From the NCBI RefSeq assembly GCF_030163795.1, contig NZ_JASJOF010000001.1, forward strand, positions 124,001 through 188,000: a DNA stretch of 64,000 bases. The letters run 5' to 3'. The position numbers were made by a program, and so were the translations under genes. Positions 57,288 to 64,000 of this stretch are shown piece by piece. The notes beneath the pieces are model-generated. The model ran no database searches. It had not been told where the DNA came from and saw nothing but the letters and a program-made list of their open reading frames with translations. Every line of letters starts with the position of its first letter. The first letter of the stretch is position 1. This DNA is from Roseicyclus marinus (GTDB lineage Bacteria > Pseudomonadota > Alphaproteobacteria > Rhodobacterales > Rhodobacteraceae).

Positions 57288-57656
57288 TTGGCACGTATCG
57301 CAGGGGTGAACATCCCCACGTCCAAGCGCGTTCCCATCGCGCTCACCTATATCGCGGGCATCGGCCACGCCTCGGCCAAGCAGATCTGCGACGCCGTCGG
57401 CATCGACCAGACCCGCCGCGTCAACCAGCTGTCTGACGCCGAAGTGCTCCAGATCCGCGAGCATATCGACGCCAACTTCACTGTCGAAGGCGACCTGCGC
57501 CGCGAAGTTCAGATGAACATCAAGCGTCTGATGGACCTCGGCTGCTACCGCGGCCTGCGTCATCGCCGCAACCTGCCCGTGCGCGGTCAGCGCACCCACA
57601 CCAACGCACGCACGCGCAAAGGCCCCGCAAAGGCCATCGCCGGCAAGAAGAAGTAA
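57288..57656 (+). CDS. rpsM: 30S ribosomal protein S13 (TTG start)
   Basis: The 122-residue S13 starts [20 protein letters not shown] as read, with Met by initiation at TTG 57288. AAGGA lies 9 bases upstream and no in-frame ATG fits the family. The C-terminal [20 protein letters not shown] is intact. Confidence 0.95.
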   Translation: MARIAGVNIPTSKRVPIALTYIAGIGHASAKQICDAVGIDQTRRVNQLSDAEVLQIREHIDANFTVEGDLRREVQMNIKRLMDLGCYRGLRHRRNLPVRGQRTHTNARTRKGPAKAIAGKKK

Positions 57657-57671
57657 GGGAGGGCTGGTTCA

Positions 57672-58061
57672 ATGGCACGCGATCGTCGTCCCGCCAAGCG
57701 CAAGGTTTCCAAGAACATCGCCGCTGGCGTTGCTCATGTGAATTCCTCGTTCAACAACACCAAGATCCTGATCTCCGACGTGCAGGGCAACGCCATTTCG
57801 TGGTCGTCCGCCGGCACGATGGGTTTCAAGGGCAGCCGCAAGTCGACCCCCTTCGCCGCTCAGATGGCCGCCGAAGATGCGGGCCGCAAGGCACAGGAAC
57901 ACGGCGTCAAGACCCTCGAGGTCGAGGTTCAGGGCCCCGGTTCGGGCCGTGAAAGCGCGCTGCGCGCTCTGGCCGCTGCGGGCTTCCAGATCACGTCGAT
58001 CCGCGACGTGACGCCGATGGCTCACAACGGCTGCCGTCCGCCCAAGCGCCGTCGCGTCTGA
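57672..58061 (+). CDS. rpsK: 30S ribosomal protein S11
   Basis: The 129-residue S11 is complete ([20 protein letters not shown], ending [16 protein letters not shown]). Confidence 0.97.
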   Translation: MARDRRPAKRKVSKNIAAGVAHVNSSFNNTKILISDVQGNAISWSSAGTMGFKGSRKSTPFAAQMAAEDAGRKAQEHGVKTLEVEVQGPGSGRESALRALAAAGFQITSIRDVTPMAHNGCRPPKRRRV

Positions 58062-58176
58062 GGCATATCGTTTTTCCCCGGCGGGCTGCGCGACCGATTG
58101 CGCGGCTCGCTGACGTCATTTTGATCCTCGAGCGTGTCGGGGCTGGATCGCCCGGACACAAGAATGGAGGCGACGC

Positions 58177-59193
58177 ATGATCCACAAGAATTGGCAGGAA
58201 CTCATCAAACCGGCGCAGCTGGTCGTCCAGCCCGGCACCGATCCCGCGCGCAAGGCCACCGTCGTGGCCGAACCGCTGGAGCGGGGCTTTGGCCTGACGC
58301 TCGGAAATGCCCTGCGCCGCGTGCTGATGAGCTCGCTGCAGGGCGCGGCCATCACCAGCGTCCAGATCGACGGTGTGCTGCACGAGTTTTCCAGTGTCGC
58401 GGGCGTCCGTGAGGATGTCACCGACATCGTCCTGAACCTCAAGGGCGTCGCGATCCGCATGGAGGTCGATGGCCCCAAGCGTCTCTCGGTTTCGGCCAAG
58501 GGTCCGCGCGTCGTGACGGCGGGCGACATCTCCGAAAGTGCGGGCATCGAGATCCTGAACAAGGATCACGTGATCTGCCACCTCGACGATGGGGCGAATC
58601 TCTACATGGAACTGACGGTCAACACCGGCAAGGGCTATGTCTCCGCCGACAAGAACCGCCCCGAGGATGCGCCCATCGGCCTGATGCCGATCGACGCGAT
58701 CTATTCCCCGGTCAAGAAAGTGTCCTATGACGTGCAGCCCACCCGCGAGGGGCAGGTGCTCGACTATGACAAGCTGACGCTCAAGCTCGAAACCGATGGC
58801 TCGATCTCGCCCGATGACGCCGTGGCCTATGCCGCCCGCATCCTGCAAGACCAGCTGTCGATCTTCGTGAACTTCGACGAGCCCGAGGCCGCAGGCCGCG
58901 CGGATGATGACGACGATCTCGAATTCAACCCGCTCCTCCTCAAGAAGGTGGACGAGCTGGAATTGTCGGTGCGTTCGGCCAACTGCCTGAAGAACGACAA
59001 CATCGTCTATATCGGCGACCTGATCCAGAAAACCGAAGCCGAGATGCTCCGCACCCCGAACTTCGGCCGCAAGTCGCTCAACGAGATCAAGGAAGTGCTT
59101 TCGGGCATGGGCCTGCATCTCGGGATGGACATCGTCGATTGGCCGCCAGACAATATCGAGGAACTGGCCAAGAAGTACGAAGACAACTTCTGA
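58177..59193 (+). CDS. rpoA: RNA polymerase alpha subunit
   Basis: The 338-residue subunit has the N-terminal dimerisation domain ([21 protein letters not shown]) and the C-terminal UP-element-binding domain ([20 protein letters not shown], then [19 protein letters not shown]). GGAGG precedes the ATG. A palindrome pair separates it from rplQ. Confidence 0.98.
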   Translation: MIHKNWQELIKPAQLVVQPGTDPARKATVVAEPLERGFGLTLGNALRRVLMSSLQGAAITSVQIDGVLHEFSSVAGVREDVTDIVLNLKGVAIRMEVDGPKRLSVSAKGPRVVTAGDISESAGIEILNKDHVICHLDDGANLYMELTVNTGKGYVSADKNRPEDAPIGLMPIDAIYSPVKKVSYDVQPTREGQVLDYDKLTLKLETDGSISPDDAVAYAARILQDQLSIFVNFDEPEAAGRADDDDDLEFNPLLLKKVDELELSVRSANCLKNDNIVYIGDLIQKTEAEMLRTPNFGRKSLNEIKEVLSGMGLHLGMDIVDWPPDNIEELAKKYEDNF

Positions 59194-59195
59194 GA

Positions 59196-59254
59196 GGTGG
59201 GCAAGATTGCCCACCCTACGGGCCACGTCTCGTAGGGTGGGCGATCCGCCCACC
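59196..59254. repeat. GTAGGGTGGGC palindrome pair between rpoA and rplQ
   Basis: The left element GGTGGGCAAGATTGCCCACC then CTAC (59196-59219) and the right element CGTAGGGTGGGCGATCCGCC then CACC (59231-59254) are imperfect inverted copies. They belong to the family seen at 53383-53446. Confidence 0.8.
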
Positions 59255-59341
59255 GATCTACCCGGGCAATACCGCCCCAATAGGTGAGAGGCCTGCACGC
59301 ACGGGCCTCCGGACAAAGCAAAATGTGAACGGAGATAGACC

Positions 59342-59764
59342 ATGCGTCACGCCCGCGGATACCGCCGCCTGAACCGGACCCACGAACATCGCAAGGCGAT
59401 GTTCGCCAACATGTCCGGCTCGCTCATCGAACACGAACAGATCAAGACGACCCTGCCCAAGGCCAAGGAATTGCGCCGGGTCATCGAAAAGCTGGTGACG
59501 CTCGCAAAGCGCGGCGACCTGCATGCGCGCCGTCAGGCCGCGGCCCAGCTCAAGCAGGACATGCATGTCGAAAAGCTTTTCGACGTTCTCGGCCCCCGCT
59601 ACGCCGAGCGTCAGGGCGGCTATGTCCGCGTCCTCAAGGCCGGCTTCCGCTACGGTGACATGGCGCCCATGGCGATCATCGAATTCGTCGACCGCGACGT
59701 CGACGCCAAGGGTGCCGCCGACCGCGCCCGCCTCGAAGCAGAAGAGGTTGTGGAAGAGGCCTGA
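59342..59764 (+). CDS. rplQ: 50S ribosomal protein L17
   Basis: The 140-residue L17 is complete ([20 protein letters not shown], then [20 protein letters not shown]). It closes the alpha operon. Confidence 0.97.
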   Translation: MRHARGYRRLNRTHEHRKAMFANMSGSLIEHEQIKTTLPKAKELRRVIEKLVTLAKRGDLHARRQAAAQLKQDMHVEKLFDVLGPRYAERQGGYVRVLKAGFRYGDMAPMAIIEFVDRDVDAKGAADRARLEAEEVVEEA

Positions 59765-59797
59765 GGCCTCCCACGCGCCTCGCGCCCGAAAATCCTC

Positions 59798-59830
59798 GAC
59801 GCCTCGGCATAATGCCGGGGCGTCTTGCGT
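59798..59830 (+). terminator. probable terminator after rplQ
   Basis: GACGCC(T)CGGCAT pairs with GCCG(G)GGCGTC around ATAAT-like loop bases, followed by TTGCGTTTGG. It is imperfect but well placed, 34 bases after the rplQ stop. Confidence 0.6.
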
Positions 59831-59860
59831 TTGGATGCAGGCTTTGGACCGTAACCGGCG

Positions 59861-60142
59861 TCAGCTTTCGGGATTGCCCGGCTTGGCAGCGGCCACCGGG
59901 GGCTCGGCCATCGCCACAGGCGTTCCCCGCGACAAGGCATCGGCCGGCGGCACCGCAAACGGCCCCTGTCCGATATATTCGAGAAGGTCTTTGCGCGCCC
60001 GTGCCGGCAACTGCATGAGACGCGCAAAAAGATCCGGGTCGATCTTCTTGTCCACCAGCCTCACCCATAAAAGGTCCGATGAAAGAATACGGTTGACCGG
60101 ATTCAAGACAACCTGTCTAAAAGTCCATGTACATTTAGTCAT
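59861..60142 (-). CDS. small hypothetical protein
   Basis: The 93-residue frame reads like a real protein in its centre (RILSSDLLWVRLVDKKIDPD, then FARLMQLPARARKDLLEYIG) and ends in an Ala/Pro-rich tail. No family is recognised. The ATG at 60142 has no ribosome site, and the first dozen codons coincide with the proposed luxR promoter, so the true start may be internal (for example TTG at 60106). It is divergent from the LuxR gene. Confidence 0.4.
   Translation of the reverse strand: MTKCTWTFRQVVLNPVNRILSSDLLWVRLVDKKIDPDLFARLMQLPARARKDLLEYIGQGPFAVPPADALSRGTPVAMAEPPVAAAKPGNPES
60093..60121 (+). promoter_or_regulatory. candidate promoter of the LuxR gene
   Basis: TTGACC (60093-60098), 17 bases and TCTAAA (60116-60121) lie 27 bases before the LuxR ATG. 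A small inverted repeat AGACA-ACC-TGTCT (60106-60118) overlaps the -10 element and could be an operator. Confidence 0.55.
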
Positions 60143-60148
60143 TTTGTC

Positions 60149-60760
60149 ATGTCCAAAGCGCCAGTTCTTGATCTTTTGTTGCACGAGTTAGCGCTTGCCG
60201 CGCCGGGCGGTTTCGCTGTCGGTCTGCATATCCGCTACGTCTCGCCCCTCATCATGGTGAACACCTATCCCGAGGCCTGGCAGGAGGTTTACACCGCCAA
60301 GCTCTACGGTCTGCGCGATCCCACGCTTGCTTGGGGTCTAAGCCATTCCGGCACCCGCCGCTGGTCCCAGATCGGCCTGCCCGATCCCTTCTCCATCCTG
60401 CCCGAGGCCGCCAGCTACGGCCTCGTCTACGGCATGATCGCCTCCATCGGTCCGATGTCCTCGCGCACCATCGCGGGCGCGGCCCGCGCCGACCGCGAAT
60501 TCACCGATGACGAAATGGCCCATGTCCACAGGATCGTGCAGCGCATGCACGACCTGTCCGAGCCGCCCGCGCGCTTGTCGCGTGCGCAGGCCGACGCCCT
60601 GAAATGCATCGCGGAAGGGGACCGCCATGCCGCTGCCGCCGCTCGCCTCGGCATATCCGAAAGCGCCTTCAAGGCGCGCCTGACCTCGGCCAGGCAAAAA
60701 CTGATGGCCCGCACCACGGCCGAAGCCGTGCAAAGAGCCCGGGAATACGGATTGATCTGA
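60149..60760 (+). CDS. LuxR-family autoinducer-binding regulator
   Basis: The 203-residue regulator has an N-terminal autoinducer-binding domain with the key pocket residues Trp44, Tyr48, Asp57-Pro58 and Trp72. The C-terminal LuxR-type helix-turn-helix (about 142-203) ends TAEAVQRAREYGLI. The HTH is atypical: AQADALK replaces the usual TxREREVL and the following loop is Ala-rich. It directly precedes the LuxI-type gene, forming a quorum-sensing pair. The ATG has no ribosome site. Confidence 0.85.
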   Translation: MSKAPVLDLLLHELALAAPGGFAVGLHIRYVSPLIMVNTYPEAWQEVYTAKLYGLRDPTLAWGLSHSGTRRWSQIGLPDPFSILPEAASYGLVYGMIASIGPMSSRTIAGAARADREFTDDEMAHVHRIVQRMHDLSEPPARLSRAQADALKCIAEGDRHAAAAARLGISESAFKARLTSARQKLMARTTAEAVQRAREYGLI

Positions 60761-60842
60761 GGCCGCACCGCTCGCCGCCGCATGACCGGCCCCGCCGCGA
60801 TGGTCACGACATCGCGCCAATCCTTTTGCCTTGGGGGCCACC

Positions 60843-61430
60843 ATGCAGATGACGACCCTGTCCTTCACCAATTTCCACCAGCACGGGCCGCTTTTCGCCA
60901 ACATGCTGAAAGCACGCCACCGCACCTTCGTCGATGGCATGAACTGGGATCTTCCCAGCGCCGATGGGATGGAATTCGATCAATATGACACTGCCCAAAG
61001 CCGCTGGGTCTGCGTCCATCAGGGCGACAGGGTGCTGGCGGGGCTCCGGCTCACGCCCACCACCGCGCGCTGCGGTGTCTATTCCTACATGGTCCGCGAC
61101 GCGCAGCGCGGGCTCCTGTCCTCCATCCCCGCCAACCTGCTCGACGATCCCGCCCCCATCGCGCCCCATATCTGGGATGCGAACCGCCTGTTCGTGGCCG
61201 AAGGCGTGGAAACCGACATCCGCCATCAGGTCCAGCTGTCGCTCATGGGTCATATGGTCCGCTCGGCCCGCGCACTCGGGGCCTCGACGCTGATCGGCCT
61301 TCTGCCCATCGCGATCCCGCGTCTCGGCCGCCGCCTCGGCATCGACATGGACCCGGCCGGCCCGGTGATGAAGATCGGCGGCGTGGCCCATCGCTGCTTC
61401 TTCGTCTCCATGGCCTCCAAGATGCACTGA
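60843..61430 (+). CDS. LuxI-family acyl-homoserine-lactone synthase
   Basis: The 195-residue protein makes N-acyl-homoserine lactone from SAM and acyl-ACP. The LuxI invariant residues align: Arg25, Phe29, Trp35, Asp46, Asp49 and Arg69, then WDANRLFV with Arg115. The position of the usual Glu before that Arg is Asp112. GGGGG precedes ATG 60843; ATG 60849 is an alternative. It lies 82 bases after the LuxR gene. Acyl-chain specificity cannot be read. Confidence 0.88.
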   Translation: MQMTTLSFTNFHQHGPLFANMLKARHRTFVDGMNWDLPSADGMEFDQYDTAQSRWVCVHQGDRVLAGLRLTPTTARCGVYSYMVRDAQRGLLSSIPANLLDDPAPIAPHIWDANRLFVAEGVETDIRHQVQLSLMGHMVRSARALGASTLIGLLPIAIPRLGRRLGIDMDPAGPVMKIGGVAHRCFFVSMASKMH

Positions 61431-61476
61431 TCCTCCGCTCTGGCGTCCGTCTCGTCGCGGGCGTAGCTTGCGCGGC

Positions 61477-62790
61477 ATGGATCTGTTCGACACGCCACAG
61501 CCTGAAAAGGACCAAAGGCCCGCGGGCCCCCGCCCCTTGGCCGACCGGCTGCGCCCCACGCGGCTGGTCGATGTCATCGGGCAAGATCACCTCCTCGGCC
61601 CCGATGGCGCGCTGCGGGTTATGCTGGATGCGGGTGCGCTCACCTCCCTCATCCTCTGGGGTCCGCCCGGCGTGGGCAAGACCACCATCGCCCGCCTTCT
61701 GGCGCAGGAAACGCAGCTTCATTTCGTCCAGATCAGCGCGATCTTCACCGGCGTTCCCGATCTGCGCAAAGTCTTCGAGGCGGCGAAACTGCGCCATGCG
61801 AACGGGCAGGGGACACTCCTCTTCGTCGACGAGATCCACCGCTTCAACAAGGCGCAGCAGGACGGCTTCTTGCCCCATATGGAGGATGGAACGATCCTTC
61901 TGGTCGGCGCCACGACCGAGAACCCCAGTTTCGAGTTGAACGCCGCGCTCATGTCCCGCGCACAGGTGCTGGTGCTGAACCGGCTGGACGAGGCCGCCCT
62001 CGAAAAGCTCGCAGCCCATGCCGAACTGGAGCTTCACCACCCGCTCCCCCTCCGTCCCGAGGCGCGCGCCGCGCTGATCTCCATGGCCGATGGCGACGGG
62101 CGCGCGCTTCTCAACCTCGTCGAACAGGTCGCCGCCTGGAAGGTCGAGGGACAGTTGACCGCCGATCAGCTGGGCCAACGCCTGCAACGCCGCGCCGCCC
62201 AATACGACAAATCGGGCGAGGCGCATTACAACCTGATTTCCGCACTCCACAAATCCGTGCGCGGCTCCGACCCAGATGCCGCGCTCTACTGGTTCGCCCG
62301 GATGCTCGAAGGCGGCGAAGATCCTCGCTACCTCGCCCGCCGCCTCACCCGCATGGCGGTGGAGGATATCGCGCTGGCCGATCCAGCCGCCCAACGCCAC
62401 TGCCTCGACGCCTGGGCCACTTACGAACGCTTGGGCAGTCCCGAAGGCGAACTGGCGCTGGCCGGGGCCGTGATCTACCTCGCCCTCGCCCCCAAATCGA
62501 ACGCGGCCTACGTCGCCTACAAGGCGGCGCGGGCCAGCGCCCGCTCCACCGGCTCCGAACCGCCGCCCAAGCATATCCTGAACGCGCCCACCAAGATGAT
62601 GAAGGATCAGGGCTACGGCGCGGGCTATGCCTATGACCACGACGCCGAAGACGGGTTTTCCGGGCAGAACTATTTCCCCGACACCATGTCGCGCCCGTCC
62701 TTCTACGCCCCCGTCGAACGCGGCTATGAACGCGACCTGAAAAAACGTCTCGACTGGTTCGAGGGCCTGCGCGCCAAACGCAAGGGCTAG
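61477..62790 (+). CDS. rarA: replication-associated recombination protein RarA (MgsA)
   Basis: The 437-residue AAA+ ATPase acts at stalled forks. Walker A is [10 protein letters not shown], Walker B is [16 protein letters not shown] and the sensor-1 block is [14 protein letters not shown]. The C-terminal tetramerisation part has [20 protein letters not shown] (His for the usual first residue) and [13 protein letters not shown] 61477 is preferred over TTG 61468. Confidence 0.95.
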   Translation: MDLFDTPQPEKDQRPAGPRPLADRLRPTRLVDVIGQDHLLGPDGALRVMLDAGALTSLILWGPPGVGKTTIARLLAQETQLHFVQISAIFTGVPDLRKVFEAAKLRHANGQGTLLFVDEIHRFNKAQQDGFLPHMEDGTILLVGATTENPSFELNAALMSRAQVLVLNRLDEAALEKLAAHAELELHHPLPLRPEARAALISMADGDGRALLNLVEQVAAWKVEGQLTADQLGQRLQRRAAQYDKSGEAHYNLISALHKSVRGSDPDAALYWFARMLEGGEDPRYLARRLTRMAVEDIALADPAAQRHCLDAWATYERLGSPEGELALAGAVIYLALAPKSNAAYVAYKAARASARSTGSEPPPKHILNAPTKMMKDQGYGAGYAYDHDAEDGFSGQNYFPDTMSRPSFYAPVERGYERDLKKRLDWFEGLRAKRKG

Positions 62791-62792
62791 GC

Positions 62793-62858
62793 CGTTTTCC
62801 TGCAGGAAAACGAAAGGGAAAACTGCAGTTTTCCCACTCGAAAAACTGCAGTTTTTCG
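62793..62858. repeat. three perfect 20-bp palindromes, 23-bp period
   Basis: CGTTTTCCTGCAGGAAAACG (62793-62812), GGGAAAACTGCAGTTTTCCC (62816-62835) and CGAAAAACTGCAGTTTTTCG (62839-62858) are each perfect inverted repeats centred on CTGCAG. Their centres are exactly 23 bp apart. They fill the rarA-crcB gap. They could be an array of protein sites or a termination block. No fluoride-riboswitch-like leader was recognised here. Confidence 0.9.
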
Positions 62859-62900
62859 CCTTTCCCCTCCCACCCATTGACTCCGCCTCCCGCCCGACCC

Positions 62901-63287
62901 ATGCACCCGCCCATGACCGCGATCCTCCAAGTGGCCCTTGGCGGCGCCCTCGGTGCCGTGCTCCGATACCTCACCGGCATCGGCCTGATCCGGCTGTTCG
63001 GCCACACGCCCATGCCCTTGGGCGTGCTCACGGTGAACATCCTCGGCTCGCTTGCCATGGGCCTGTTCATCACCGCCGCCGCCCAACGCGGCCTGACCCA
63101 CCTGTCGCCGCTTGTGGCCACCGGCATCCTTGGCGGCTTCACCACCTTCTCCGCCTTCTCGCTCGAGGCGGTCACGCTTTACGAACGCGGCGCACTGGGC
63201 CTTGCGGCCCTCTATGTCCTCGCCAATGTCACCCTCTCCATCGCGGCGCTTTTCGCCGGAATGGCCCTAGCGCGGAGCTTCGCATGA
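62901..63287 (+). CDS. crcB: fluoride exporter CrcB/Fluc
   Basis: The protein has about 128 residues and four transmembrane segments. Family motifs are GGALGAVLRYLTG, VNILGSLAMGLF and GGFTTFSAFSLE, the last carrying the fluoride-track Phe and Thr/Ser residues. Fluc channels work as dual-topology dimers. ATG 62901 is chosen; ATG 62913 and TTG 62877 are possible, and none has a clear ribosome site. The stop overlaps the next ATG (ATGA). Confidence 0.92.
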   Translation: MHPPMTAILQVALGGALGAVLRYLTGIGLIRLFGHTPMPLGVLTVNILGSLAMGLFITAAAQRGLTHLSPLVATGILGGFTTFSAFSLEAVTLYERGALGLAALYVLANVTLSIAALFAGMALARSFA

Positions 63288-64000
63288 CCGGCGTCCAGAC
63301 CCTGACCGTGGCGACGGGCGAGGGCGGACAGCGCCTCGACCGTTGGTTCCGCCGCCAATTCCCCCATATCCCGCAGGGCCGCATCGAAAAGATGTGCCGC
63401 AAGGGCGAGATCCGCATCGACGGCGCCCGCGCCAAACCCGCCACAAGGGTGGAGGAGGGGCAGGCGATCCGCATTCCGCCCCTTCCCGACACCGACGCGC
63501 CCGAGGCGCCCGCAAAACCCCGCATCTCGGATGCCGACGCGCAGATGATGCGCGCCGCCGTGATCTACCGCGACGACCACATCATCGCGCTGAACAAGCC
63601 TGCGGGCCTGCCCACGCAGGGCGGATCGGGCCACACCCGCCATGTCGACGGTCTGGCCGAGGCGCTGATCTTCGACGCCGCCGACAAACCCCGCCTCGTC
63701 CACCGCCTCGACAAGGACACGTCCGGCGTCCTCCTGCTCGCCCGCAGCCGTCAGGCCGCGCAGGCGCTGACCGAAGCCTTCCGCGCCAAATCCACCCGCA
63801 AGATCTACTGGGCCGCCACCGCCGGTGTCCCCAGCCCCCGGATGGGCACGATCAAGACCGGCCTCGTCAAGGCACCGGGCCGCGGCGCGGGCGGGGAGGG
63901 GGAAAAGATGCTCACCATCCCGCTCGATCAGGTCGACGCGACCGATGGCGCGAAACGGGCCGTCACCGATTACGCCACGCTCTCGGCCTTGGGCACCCGC
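63284..64000 (+). CDS. RluC/RluD-family pseudouridine synthase (3' truncated by window)
   Basis: The first 239 codons are present. The S4 RNA-binding domain (QRLDRWFRRQF, then GRIEKMCRKGEIRIDG) is followed by the catalytic RluA-family motif HRLDKDTSGVLLLARS with the nucleophile Asp. The enzyme probably modifies 23S rRNA helix uridines (RluC-like). It is translationally coupled to crcB by an ATGA overlap. Confidence 0.92.
   Translation, partial: MTGVQTLTVATGEGGQRLDRWFRRQFPHIPQGRIEKMCRKGEIRIDGARAKPATRVEEGQAIRIPPLPDTDAPEAPAKPRISDADAQMMRAAVIYRDDHIIALNKPAGLPTQGGSGHTRHVDGLAEALIFDAADKPRLVHRLDKDTSGVLLLARSRQAAQALTEAFRAKSTRKIYWAATAGVPSPRMGTIKTGLVKAPGRGAGGEGEKMLTIPLDQVDATDGAKRAVTDYATLSALGTR

Noticed and set aside
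60101-60148. Canonical lux box upstream of the LuxR gene
   Set aside because: ACCTGT at 60111 has no matching ACAGGT half-site at the right spacing; only the small AGACA-ACC-TGTCT repeat is symmetric.
62791-62900. Fluoride riboswitch before crcB
   Set aside because: The gap is filled by the three CTGCAG palindromes, and I could not find the pseudoknotted fluoride-aptamer pattern.

Overview
This window is a high-GC chromosomal segment of an alphaproteobacterium, most likely a member of the Rhodobacterales (Paracoccaceae/Roseobacter group). The evidence is a Rhodobacter-type porin, a DUF1013/TrcR regulator, a short-LID adenylate kinase, an S14 of the zinc-free type, a spc operon without map/infA/rpmJ, and a strong third-position GC bias that creates long antisense open frames. 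No rRNA operon, CRISPR array or transposase was seen. The only tRNA found is tRNA-Trp.

Layout. 1-8.4 kb holds mixed housekeeping and accessory genes: an SDR fragment, a palindromic repeat cluster, trcR, an RNase T2, a permease split into two half-size genes, a cobalamin adenosyltransferase with a HIG1-type membrane protein, an SDR, a solitary tyrosine recombinase, a porin in a lower-GC patch and an SH3-domain protein. 8.5-16.3 kb holds parC, tRNA-Trp, gnd, a DUF374 acyltransferase, a CatB-like acetyltransferase, the first tuf copy and a lipoprotein. 16.4-20.0 kb holds a P450, a soluble chemotaxis receptor and a FkbM methyltransferase. From 20.1 kb to 59.8 kb the classical transcription/translation superregion runs on the plus strand: secE-nusG-rplK-rplA, rplJ-rplL-rpoB-rpoC, rpsL-rpsG-fusA-tuf, the S10 operon (rpsJ to rplP), the spc operon (rpmC to secY-adk) and the alpha operon (rpsM-rpsK-rpoA-rplQ). 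After it come a LuxR/LuxI quorum-sensing pair, rarA, crcB and a truncated RluC-type pseudouridine synthase.

The main departure from the textbook is that this superregion is cut in three places by non-ribosomal cassettes, each preceded by a strong intrinsic terminator. (a) Between rplA and rplJ lie two exported proteins. (b) Between rpoC and rpsL lie a rhamnosyltransferase-like protein, an EamA transporter, a clan GH-A glycosidase-like RTX protein and an ICMT-like methyltransferase. (c) Between rplP and rpmC lie a TIGR02466-type oxygenase-like protein and a Doc/AbrB toxin-antitoxin pair. At least breaks (b) and (c) are followed by a new sigma-70-like promoter, and these two share the string CCCCCTATACGC across their -10 elements.

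Other structure includes paired GC-rich palindromes (GTAGGGTG...CACC and GTAGGCCGGGC types) in the joints rpoB/rpoC, fusA/tuf, rplR/rpsE and rpoA/rplQ; two nearly identical tuf genes in opposite orientation; and, upstream of crcB, three perfect 20-bp palindromes centred on CTGCAG and spaced exactly 23 bp apart. All functional calls are made by reading the sequence; no database search was run.
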